Source of the DNA: an uncultured Bacteroidaceae bacterium
Lineage (GTDB): Bacteria; Bacteroidota; Bacteroidia; Bacteroidales; Bacteroidaceae
Reading direction: 5' to 3'
Length of the DNA: 64,000 nt
Assembly (NCBI GenBank): GCA_905234735.1
Contig: CAJOJA010000015.1
Location: forward strand, 1 to 64,000
Under the pieces are notes generated by a model. The model worked only from the letters and a program-made list of their open reading frames with translations. It made no database searches and was not told where the DNA came from. Below, in pieces: positions 26,379 to 33,173 of the stretch. The position numbers and the translations under genes were made by a program. Every line of letters starts with the position of its first letter. Position 1 is the stretch's first letter.

Positions 26379-28508
26379 TTAGAAAACCACCTTTTTGCCG
26401 TTCACGATGTAGATGCCCTTCTGGGCCTTCTCTACGCGACGACCGCTCAGGTCGAAGATGGCGCCGTTCTTCACGACTTCGATGCTGCGGATGCCGCTGG
26501 CAATGGCATCGTTCACCTTGCAGAGCTGACCGCTGACAAGTTCGTAGGTGTTGTTATCCCCATTGCTGTAGAGCTTCAGCGTACCGTAGGCGATAATCTC
26601 GTCGCCCACCTTCAGCTGGTCTTCGGCTGTGAAGGCCTCGTTGTCGAGATACTTGGTGCGGAATATGGTGAACTGGGCGTTGGCCTCGTCGGTGATGTCA
26701 AAGGTGGCATTGCCATACTGGGTGCTGATTTCCTTGATGGAGGTAATCTTACCCTTTACGTAAACCGGTGTTGTCAGGTCCTTGGCGGCATCGATGAGAG
26801 CGATGGCCTCGGTGGCCGTGTAGGCCGTCTCGGCTGTGTTGGCGATGGTGTAGACGGGTTCGCTGCCCTTCTCGTGGCTGACGTAGATAGCCTTGACGAT
26901 TTGGGGAGCGTCCTTGAAGGTGGTGTAGGTGCCCACGATGGTCAGCAGGTCGCCCTCGTTTACGTCCAGCGATTCCCAAATCTTGTTGTTGTTCAGGTCG
27001 TCCTGCTTAACCACGCCGTAGATGTAGATTTTGGTGTCCTCGTTGTTCTTGTCGCAGAGGTCGAAGTTACCGTAGGTGGTGTTCTTGATATTGCGGACCA
27101 CGCCGGTCAGCTTATACATCGTGAGCGTGTCGGCTTTTGTCAGGAAGTCGGCAATCGAGATAGCCTCCACCTTGGCGTACGGGTCTTCCTCTTGGCCGTC
27201 GCTGGTCTTGCCGTTGAGCGAGTAGATGTAGTTGTTGGCATCAATCTCGTAAGTGGTGTTGTACAGGGTCAGCTTACCACAGACGATAACCTCGTCGCCC
27301 ACCTTAATCTGGTCGTTAGCCGTGAAGTCGGCACCACCCAGGTAGTAGCCGTTGTACACCTGAATGCTGTCGGTGCTGCTGTTGTCGGCAATCCAGTACT
27401 GAGCACGTACATACTTGTCCACATCAATGCTCTTGATGTTCACGATGGTGCCCTTGGTGTAGACCTCCTTCGACATGTCGTACTGGTCCTTGTTGTTGAT
27501 GATTTCGATGGCCTGTGCGATGGTGTAGGCCGACTCGGGCTTGTTACTGGGATCCTTCAGCGTGGGAGCTGCCTCGGCAGCCTTGGCGTTAGTCACCTTC
27601 ACGTTCTTGATTTCCCATGTGGCAGCAAAGTCCTCGCTACTGGTGTAGCGGAAGCGGAGGTGGATGGTCTTGCCTGCATAGGCAGACAGGTCAATGTCGC
27701 CGCTGCTGACGAAGTTCCAGTCTTCGCCAGTGCTGTAGGTGGGAATGGGAAGCTGGTATTCCCAACTCTCATTTTCTTTACCGCAAATCCAGAGGGTCAG
27801 CTGTGTGGAGGGGTCTTCGGCTCCGTAGCGCTGTACGTGGTCGAAGGTGAGCACGCTGTTCTCCTTCAGGATGATGGCGGGCGACACGAGATAGCTCTCG
27901 CTGACATGTTTTGTCTGGTTGGCAAAGGCAGTGGCCTTCATGCCGTAGTTGCTGGTCTGCTGCCAGATGTAGGTGAGGCCTTCGGGCAGGGTCACGTCCT
28001 CGAACGTCCAGTTACCCTTGCCGTCGGTCAGGGCAGCCTCGTAGTTGTCACCCTGTGGCTGGGGAGTGGGGTCCACGCCCTCGCCGCTCAGCTCGAACTC
28101 AGCAATGTTCTTGATGCCCACCACGCTGAAGTACTTCGAGATGGTACCGCTTACGAGCAGCACGCGACCCAGGTTGGTGGGGTTGTCGATGAGGTTCAGG
28201 CTCTTGCGGGCATCGCTGCCGCTCGAAAGCTGTACGGGCACGCACTTCGTGTAGTCCGTTTCCGACTGTGCATCGGCAATCATCAGGTTCGAAGCCACGG
28301 CACCTTCAGCGGTGGTGATGAGGTTTTCCAGCTTGTTCTGAGCAGAACCCACGATGTAGGCCTTCACCCATGCAGCCTCGTCGGTCAAGGCATTGGCATC
28401 CATAGCCTGCAAGTCGGCCACGGTGTAGGGATTAGCCTTTGTGCCGTCGCCGGCGAAGGCAAACGTTGCAGTCAGAGCTGCAAAGAGAGTGAGTAAAAGT
28501 TTTTTCAT
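26379..28508 (-). CDS. Large secreted protein with DUF6359/OB-fold-like repeats and sorting tail
   Basis: A 709-residue exported protein. A signal peptide ends at TFAFAG. The opening GTKANPYTVADLQAMDA...AWVKAYIVGSAQN is the start of a DUF6359-type domain, and the pattern 'YTIAQAIEIINN...YTKGTIVNIKSI...DQIKVGDEVIVCGKLTLYN' recurs three more times (about residues 350-430, 450-550 and 580-670), resembling repeated OB folds. Between them (about 155-320) is a jelly-roll-like domain (LVSPAIILKENSVLTFDHVQRYG) often called choice-of-anchor. It ends in FDLSGRRVEKAQKGIYIVNGKKVVF, the tail shared with other exported proteins here. Ligand and role are unknown. It is a monocistron with its own promoter and terminator. 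Confidence 0.8.
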   Translation of the reverse strand: MKKLLLTLFAALTATFAFAGDGTKANPYTVADLQAMDANALTDEAAWVKAYIVGSAQNKLENLITTAEGAVASNLMIADAQSETDYTKCVPVQLSSGSDARKSLNLIDNPTNLGRVLLVSGTISKYFSVVGIKNIAEFELSGEGVDPTPQPQGDNYEAALTDGKGNWTFEDVTLPEGLTYIWQQTSNYGMKATAFANQTKHVSESYLVSPAIILKENSVLTFDHVQRYGAEDPSTQLTLWICGKENESWEYQLPIPTYSTGEDWNFVSSGDIDLSAYAGKTIHLRFRYTSSEDFAATWEIKNVKVTNAKAAEAAPTLKDPSNKPESAYTIAQAIEIINNKDQYDMSKEVYTKGTIVNIKSIDVDKYVRAQYWIADNSSTDSIQVYNGYYLGGADFTANDQIKVGDEVIVCGKLTLYNTTYEIDANNYIYSLNGKTSDGQEEDPYAKVEAISIADFLTKADTLTMYKLTGVVRNIKNTTYGNFDLCDKNNEDTKIYIYGVVKQDDLNNNKIWESLDVNEGDLLTIVGTYTTFKDAPQIVKAIYVSHEKGSEPVYTIANTAETAYTATEAIALIDAAKDLTTPVYVKGKITSIKEISTQYGNATFDITDEANAQFTIFRTKYLDNEAFTAEDQLKVGDEIIAYGTLKLYSNGDNNTYELVSGQLCKVNDAIASGIRSIEVVKNGAIFDLSGRRVEKAQKGIYIVNGKKVVF

Positions 28509-28553
28509 AGATTTAATTTTTTAGTTATTGGATGTTGTGAATATAATCGAGTA

Positions 28554-28561
28554 CAAAGATA
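28554..28561 (-). promoter_or_regulatory. -7 box (TATCTTTG, minus strand)
   Basis: CAAAGATA on the plus strand, 45 bp before the OB-fold protein start. Confidence 0.6.
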
Positions 28562-28659
28562 GACTTTTTCGTGCGAAATACAAAATGATTCTACCGATAT
28601 TTCTTCTTGCCGCCGTAAAACCTTTTTGAGAACTTCATAGGGATAACTCCGTACACCGG

Positions 28660-28745
28660 GCGATGTACGGACGTTCACCGACGACGGATGTCCGTTCGCC
28701 GTCGATGGATGTCCGTTCGCCGTCGATGGCTGCAGTTCCCGTTGT
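28660..28745. repeat. GC-rich intergenic repeat, copy 2, with two perfect 21-bp units
   Basis: A 21-bp unit starting GGATGTCCGTTCGCC occurs twice without mismatch (28686-28706 and 28707-28727), preceded by a degenerate third unit and followed by GGCTGCAG. The reverse complement matches the element at 311-412. Apart from this and the promoters, the 359-bp gap 28509-28867 holds nothing I can name. Confidence 0.75.
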
Positions 28746-28818
28746 GAGGATCCCGTAAAATCTTTACCTCTATTGGAAGATTTTCGGAAGACTTTAAGGT
28801 GGATTGCAAAAATTTGTG

Positions 28819-28826
28819 TAATTTTG
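28819..28826 (+). promoter_or_regulatory. -7 box TAATTTTG
   Basis: Lies 41 bp upstream of the Panacea-domain gene and would drive the two-gene operon. Confidence 0.45.
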
Positions 28827-28867
28827 TCCAGTATTATGGACATAGCAAATAGTAGAAAGGGCTCAAC

Positions 28868-29413
28868 ATGACGAGGCAACCCGTATTCAAGAAAGATAAG
28901 GCTGTCAATGCCATCCTCTATGTTGCCAGCAAATTGGAATGCAGCGACATACACAAAATCTGCAAGATACTCTATTTTGCAGACCAGAAGTCGATGTCAG
29001 AGTGTGGCCGCAGCATTACTGGTGACACCTATATCGCCATGACATACGGGCCTGTTCCTTCGTATATCGAGGACATCTTCAAGGCAGTCAGACACCAGAG
29101 CTATTTCTCACAGTATGCAAAGGAGTTCGAGGGCGTGTTCTCGTTTCAGAACGACTACATTCTGAAAGCAGGGCGGGAACCTGACATGCAGCACCTTTCC
29201 AAGAGCGACGTAGAATGCCTTGACTATGCCATAGCGAAGTGCAAGGATCTCGATTTTGGACAGCTTACGCTGCTATCGCATGGTTATGCTTGGAGCAGCA
29301 CTGCCAAAGACCGTCCCATCTCCGTGGATGACATCTTGAAGGAGGCTGGCGACCGCGACGAGTATATCGACTTCGTCAATGAGATGATTACTTTGGAGAG
29401 AGCTACGGTATGA
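28868..29413 (+). CDS. Panacea-domain (DUF4065/SocA-like) putative antitoxin
   Basis: A 181-residue protein of the Panacea/DUF4065 family, whose members act as antitoxins for many unrelated toxins and include the proteolysis adaptor SocA. Family features are AVNAILYVASKLECSDIHKICKILYFADQKSMSECGRSITGDTYIAMTYGPVPSYIEDIF in the N-terminal half, including the conserved YGPVPS. The C-terminal half ends with helices (PISVDDILKEAGDRDEYIDFVNEM). It overlaps the next gene by 4 bp (ATGA), which indicates coupled translation. The upstream gap carries a foreign-looking repeat. I infer a two-gene toxin-antitoxin unit. Confidence 0.85.
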   Translation: MTRQPVFKKDKAVNAILYVASKLECSDIHKICKILYFADQKSMSECGRSITGDTYIAMTYGPVPSYIEDIFKAVRHQSYFSQYAKEFEGVFSFQNDYILKAGREPDMQHLSKSDVECLDYAIAKCKDLDFGQLTLLSHGYAWSSTAKDRPISVDDILKEAGDRDEYIDFVNEMITLERATV

Positions 29414-29835
29414 TGGAGTTACCCGCAGGCCTCATCGAGCACACCATACGCCGTGGTACCATCATCCACTCTTACGGCTTCACGGATATAGACCACGGCA
29501 AATTCTTTGTGGTGGTTGGTTTCAACGGCGAGAGTTTAGTTGGTTTCTTCTTCATCAACTCTGCCATCAACCGGATGATATTCGGAAAGCAACGCCTGTT
29601 GGACATGCAGTACCCAATGAAACAGGCTGACTATCCTTTCTTGAGATATGATTCTTTCCTGTGCGCCACCAACATAATGACCATAGAGAAGAGCGCCCTT
29701 GCTACAGACATTGCTGATGGTACTGCAAGCGTTGTTGGTGAAATGCAGCCAGTCCATCTCTCTGAACTCCTTTCCGCTGCCCGCGAGTCCGATTTGTTCA
29801 CAGACTATGAGAAAGCCACATTCCTAAGCGACTAA
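29410..29835 (+). CDS. Hypothetical protein, candidate MazF/PemK-like toxin partner of the Panacea protein
   Basis: A 141-residue protein of no family I know firmly. The order of features resembles MazF/PemK-fold endoribonucleases: an early strand RRGTIIHSYGFTDIDHGKFFVVVG, then GFFFINSAINRMI, and late DSFLCATNIMTIEKSALA, which parallels the DSxxxxxQIxTIDKxxL strand-helix of MazF. Catalytic Arg and Thr/Ser positions cannot be assigned with confidence. The 4-bp overlap with a Panacea antitoxin supports a toxin role. The alternative is an accessory protein without toxicity. Confidence 0.6.
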   Translation: MMELPAGLIEHTIRRGTIIHSYGFTDIDHGKFFVVVGFNGESLVGFFFINSAINRMIFGKQRLLDMQYPMKQADYPFLRYDSFLCATNIMTIEKSALATDIADGTASVVGEMQPVHLSELLSAARESDLFTDYEKATFLSD

Positions 29836-29902
29836 GCCAGTTAATTTCTGCCTTCCCTTTCATTTTTTTGCCATTACGTGCGTAGTTTCCCGAATATTTT
29901 TG

Positions 29903-29910
29903 TACATTTG
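29903..29910 (+). promoter_or_regulatory. -7 box TACATTTG ahead of structured non-coding DNA
   Basis: TACATTTG follows a T-rich stretch (GAATATTTTTG). No ORF starts nearby. The next hairpin begins one base later, so a transcript would start inside it, around 29917. Confidence 0.4.
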
Positions 29911-29916
29911 TGGCCG

Positions 29917-30004
29917 TATCTGTCCGTCAGAGGCCATTCTGAGCGAAGATTGCCAGTGGGCAGGACACTACATATTAAAAGGCGTTACTGACGCTTTGTT
30001 TTTG
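29917..30004 (+). ncRNA. Candidate small RNA with its own terminator-like hairpin
   Basis: From the expected start to 30004 there is no ORF. GCGT/ACGC with flanking AAA/TTT pairs (29978-29997) is followed by GTTTTTGG, like an intrinsic terminator. A TGGCC/GGCCA stem (29911-29936) overlaps the promoter edge. No known RNA family was recognised. Confidence 0.35.
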
Positions 30005-30046
30005 GTCATTCGAAATTAGCACTTTCCATTGAGAACAAAGACAAAT

Positions 30047-30234
30047 GCAGGGGTGACTGCCACGGGGTGTAGCGTATACTCTCCGTAGTGTGCGCGAGGA
30101 ACGGGTTTCCTCATCGCACACTTTACGGTGTATAGCATACTCCCTGCGTGGATGTTTCTCTGTCTGTTTTTTCTCAAGGGCCGTGCTAAGCCTCGGATGA
30201 CAAACAGGCAGATGTAAACATCCATGCTTTTTTT
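30047..30234 (+). other. Two large adjacent hairpins followed by a U-run (unknown structured RNA or leader)
   Basis: Hairpin 1: closing GCAGGG (30047) with CCCTGC (to 30147), inner GTATACT/AGCATAC with one mismatch, CCGT/ACGG, AGTGTGCG/CGCACACT (perfect) and GAGGAA/TTCCTC around a CGGGT loop. Hairpin 2: TGGATGTTT (from 30149) with AAACATCCA (to 30224), inner CTGTCTGTTT with AAACAGGCAG, then TGC and TTTTTTT. It lies 47 bp before the first gene of the exported-protein run. It could be a leader with terminator, an sRNA or a decayed mobile element; it matches no riboswitch I know. Confidence 0.6.
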
Positions 30235-30280
30235 GTGTGTAGATAAAGCAGAACGATTCACAAAACAAAAACATACAACT

Positions 30281-31285
30281 ATGAAAAAGATTTTTTTCCT
30301 TACCCTCCTTGCCCTGTTCACCTTTATGGGCAAGACTTATGCACAGAATCACTTGGTTGCGACCCTCGACCATGAGGGGACTGTGTCTGTGTTTACTGGC
30401 AAAGATGCCTTTATTAATGCACATGAAGCAGCTATTGATGGTGATGTGATTACATTGTCAAGTGGAGAATTTAATGCCACTGAAATCACCAAAGCAATAT
30501 CGTTGTACGGAGCAGGTGTACTCCCTTATGAAAATGCAACACACCTAATTACTAGAGATTCATTGAAGATAGCAATACCTCTTGACTCAACTAAAAAATT
30601 GATGGTGGAAGGAATTCGCTTTCCCTTTACGACTACTTTCTCTTTAAATTATGCCCTATTTAAGAAATGTACATTCGAAAATAATTTAAATTATCGTGGA
30701 GGTGAATATGGTGCAGAATTCATACATTGCAGGTTTGATTATAATTTGTATAACATAGCAGGCCATGCAATTCTTATCAACTGCATCGTTCATGGTTTAT
30801 ATAATTACTACAAAGATTCAACTTCCTATGATTGCTACAATTGTTTCATTTGGCCAGGCTATAAAGGTTATCCTACAAATGCTCATCAGTTATTCCGTTC
30901 TACTTTTACAAATTGTATTCTATATAGCTATAATACTATTTATGAATTATCCAGTGATAATTCACTTATTTCTTGTCTTATCCCTACTGGCTCTATGGAT
31001 AGATATATTACCATCGAAAAAAACTCATTAATGTACTACAATAATTCCGATAGTATTTTTAGTACGTATAAAACTGATAATGGTGGATCTTTTGGTAGAA
31101 CAGAATCCTTTCAACTTACAAATAACGCAAAGAAATCTTTTCTTGGCAACGATGGCACCGAAGTGGGAATATATGGGGGTGCCATGCCCTACAATCCTAC
31201 TCCTTCGGTGCCAAGAATTAAGAGTTTCCGTATGGATGCAAAGCCTTCAGAAGGAATCCTAAAAGCAGATGTTGAAGTCGAATAA
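30281..31285 (+). CDS. Secreted parallel beta-helix-like protein
   Basis: A 334-residue exported protein. The signal peptide is MKKIFFLTLLALFTFMGKTYA. After a short domain (DGDVITLSSGEFNATEITKAISLYGAG, reminiscent of the start of pectate-lyase-like solenoids) come repeated short strands with Asn/Cys stacks (LFKKCTFENN, FIHCRFDYNL, LINCIVHGL, FTNCILYS, LISCLIPTG), as expected for a right-handed beta-helix. The end GIYGGAMPYNPTPSVPRIKSFRMDAKPSEGILKADVEVE is a common ending of such Bacteroidetes proteins. Codon use is visibly more A/T-rich than in the neighbours. I start at the ATG 30281 because the signal peptide begins there. It is first of a six-gene run. Confidence 0.75.
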   Translation: MKKIFFLTLLALFTFMGKTYAQNHLVATLDHEGTVSVFTGKDAFINAHEAAIDGDVITLSSGEFNATEITKAISLYGAGVLPYENATHLITRDSLKIAIPLDSTKKLMVEGIRFPFTTTFSLNYALFKKCTFENNLNYRGGEYGAEFIHCRFDYNLYNIAGHAILINCIVHGLYNYYKDSTSYDCYNCFIWPGYKGYPTNAHQLFRSTFTNCILYSYNTIYELSSDNSLISCLIPTGSMDRYITIEKNSLMYYNNSDSIFSTYKTDNGGSFGRTESFQLTNNAKKSFLGNDGTEVGIYGGAMPYNPTPSVPRIKSFRMDAKPSEGILKADVEVE

Positions 31286-31295
31286 GCGATTGAGC

Positions 31296-33173
31296 ATGAT
31301 GCGCAAGTTTTCATTATTCGTATTCTTCCTCTTTGCACTTCAAGCCGCAAGAGGACAGACCGATTACAACTATCGTTATTGGATAAATGACGATAAAGCA
31401 ACAGTGCGTGTGGGCACATTACCCGAAGACGGAAAGATAAGCCTTCCGGTGAATGGTCTCACGGGCTGGCTGAACTACCTACACTTCCAAGTCTGCGACA
31501 ACACGGGAAAGTGGAGCCCGGCGGTCACACGGCATTTCATGCTGGTGGAGGATTCCATCGACGGTTTCTCTGAGGGAGCCAAGTACCGCTATTGGCTGAA
31601 CGACGATGCAGGGAGCGTGGTCACTGGAGATTTGACCTCAAAGGTGATGCCCCTAAGCCTACCTGTCAATAACCTCACGGGCTGGCTGAACTACCTACAT
31701 TTCCAAGTCTGCGACAACACGGAAAAGTGGAGCCCGGCGGTCACACGGCATTTCATGCTAGTGGAGGATTCCATCGACGGTTTCTCTGAGGGAGCCAAGT
31801 ACCGTTATTGGCTGAACGACGATGCAGGGAGCGTGGTCACTGGAGATTTGACCTCAAAGGTGATGCCCCTAAGCCTACCTGTCAATAACCTCACGGACTG
31901 GCTGAACTACCTACACTTCCAAGTCTGCGACAACACGGGAAAGTGGAGCCCGGCGGTCACACGCATCTTTGCCATCGTCCCGGATTTTTCTGACCGCTTC
32001 ACGGATTCTGCAAAATTCTGCTATTGGATTGACGACCAAAAAGCCAATGTTGTTACGGGAACAAACTATGGCGGGCTGATGGAACTGAATCTTCCTATCG
32101 ACACCCTTGCAGCCACTGAACATACCCTGTACTTACAAGTTCAAGACAAATTTGGCATGTGGAGTCAAGTGGCCTCTGCCACATTTACGCTCACTACGAG
32201 CGCCCTTACCATTATGACAACGGGTAATGGAACCGTAACGTACAACAATGATGAGTTCCGCGATGACGTGAAAGACTTCGAAACCGTCGTGGGGAATACG
32301 GTGGAGTTAAGCTTGAAGCCTGATGAAGGATATGTTGTGGGCAGCGTAATCGTGAATGGAACAGAGGATGTAACAGACCGTGTAGAGGACAACAAAGTGA
32401 GCGTCTATGCCACAGAGGGAATGTCCATAGCAGTCACTTTCGAACTGACAGACTTCACGAAACTTGGCGACGTAAACAACGACAATCGCATATCTGTGGC
32501 AGACCTTTCCCTCTCGGTGGATTACTTGGTGGGAGGTCATCCGTCGCCCTTCGTGCTCCGTCAGGCTGATGCGAACAATGACGGAGAAGTGAATGTCGGC
32601 GATGTTGCCCGCATTGTCGATTTGATTACGGGAGCCGTGGAGCGCGGCCGTCATGCACCTGCCCTGCATCGCGAAGCAGAAGATGACGGTAACAATGTAC
32701 TGACAGGGCAAATCAAGGGCTCCCTATTGTCCCTGGATTTGGCAAACTCTACGGAATATACTTGCTTCCAGTTGTCCTTGACGCTACCGGAAGGAGCAGA
32801 TGTCAAAGACTTGCGCCTCACTCGTGGCAACAATCACGTTTTGACCAGCGGCGTATGCGGTGACGGACGAATGAAGGTCGTGGTATATTCGGGCGACAAC
32901 AGCCCGTTGGAGGGTTCTGACGGGCAACTGTTGCAAGTGCAGACGACAAGACCGATTGAAGGCGAAGTGTTGGTAGATGACATCGTTTTCGTCACAAAAC
33001 GGGGGCATACCCAAAAGTTCAGTCCCATTCTTGCTAATGGCACCACAGGAATTTCGGAGAGGTCGCAAATCGCTACGCGGTCGTCTGCGTTTGACCTCAA
33101 TGGACGTATTGTGCCGGCAAAGCCACGAAGAGGCATCTATATTATCGGTGGAAAGAAAATCATATTCAAATGA
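31296..33173 (+). CDS. Secreted protein with near-identical tandem repeats, dockerin-like pair and sorting tail
   Basis: A 625-residue exported protein. A signal peptide ends near AARGQ. Next come four beta-rich units of about 72 residues with the core YRYWINDDKA...GWLNYLHFQVCDNTGKWSPAV; units 2 and 3 are almost identical in DNA. A bacterial-repeat-like domain (about 300-390) follows. Then two dockerin-like calcium loops appear (GDVNNDNRISVADLSLSVDYL and ADANNDGEVNVGDVARIVDLI), then a cohesin-like beta-domain (GSLLSLDLANSTEYTCFQLSLTLPEG), and the tail FDLNGRIVPAKPRRGIYIIGGKKIIFK. I use the first ATG of MMRK. The next gene overlaps by 4 bp. Confidence 0.75.
   Translation: MMRKFSLFVFFLFALQAARGQTDYNYRYWINDDKATVRVGTLPEDGKISLPVNGLTGWLNYLHFQVCDNTGKWSPAVTRHFMLVEDSIDGFSEGAKYRYWLNDDAGSVVTGDLTSKVMPLSLPVNNLTGWLNYLHFQVCDNTEKWSPAVTRHFMLVEDSIDGFSEGAKYRYWLNDDAGSVVTGDLTSKVMPLSLPVNNLTDWLNYLHFQVCDNTGKWSPAVTRIFAIVPDFSDRFTDSAKFCYWIDDQKANVVTGTNYGGLMELNLPIDTLAATEHTLYLQVQDKFGMWSQVASATFTLTTSALTIMTTGNGTVTYNNDEFRDDVKDFETVVGNTVELSLKPDEGYVVGSVIVNGTEDVTDRVEDNKVSVYATEGMSIAVTFELTDFTKLGDVNNDNRISVADLSLSVDYLVGGHPSPFVLRQADANNDGEVNVGDVARIVDLITGAVERGRHAPALHREAEDDGNNVLTGQIKGSLLSLDLANSTEYTCFQLSLTLPEGADVKDLRLTRGNNHVLTSGVCGDGRMKVVVYSGDNSPLEGSDGQLLQVQTTRPIEGEVLVDDIVFVTKRGHTQKFSPILANGTTGISERSQIATRSSAFDLNGRIVPAKPRRGIYIIGGKKIIFK
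31458..31963 (+). repeat. 216-bp in-frame tandem repeat
   Basis: Copies begin at 31458, 31674 and 31890 (the third partial), each with CTCACGG then CTGGCTGAACTACCTACA. The period is exactly 216 bp (72 codons) and differences are few, so the array expanded recently or is kept uniform by recombination. Confidence 0.9.

Noticed and set aside
26874-28496. Plus-strand 540-codon frame opposite the OB-fold protein
   Set aside because: Same reasoning; Val/Gly/His-rich translation with no domain, and the opposite strand has signal peptide, promoter and terminator.
28505-28954. Minus-strand 149-codon frame with 7-residue repeats over the GC-rich repeat
   Set aside because: The repeats are a by-product of the 21-bp DNA units; the frame also runs across the promoters and into the Panacea gene.
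29917-30004. Signal recognition particle RNA
   Set aside because: The conserved SRP loop (GGTCAGG...GGAAGGAAGCAGCC type) is absent.
30047-30234. Retron msr-msd, 6S RNA or known riboswitch
   Set aside because: No reverse transcriptase nearby, and no consensus core of any family I can recall matches; left as unknown structured DNA.
31296-33173. Cellulosome scaffold or cellulosomal enzyme
   Set aside because: Dockerin-like loops occur widely in Bacteroidetes surface proteins; there is no set of cohesins or linked cellulases here.
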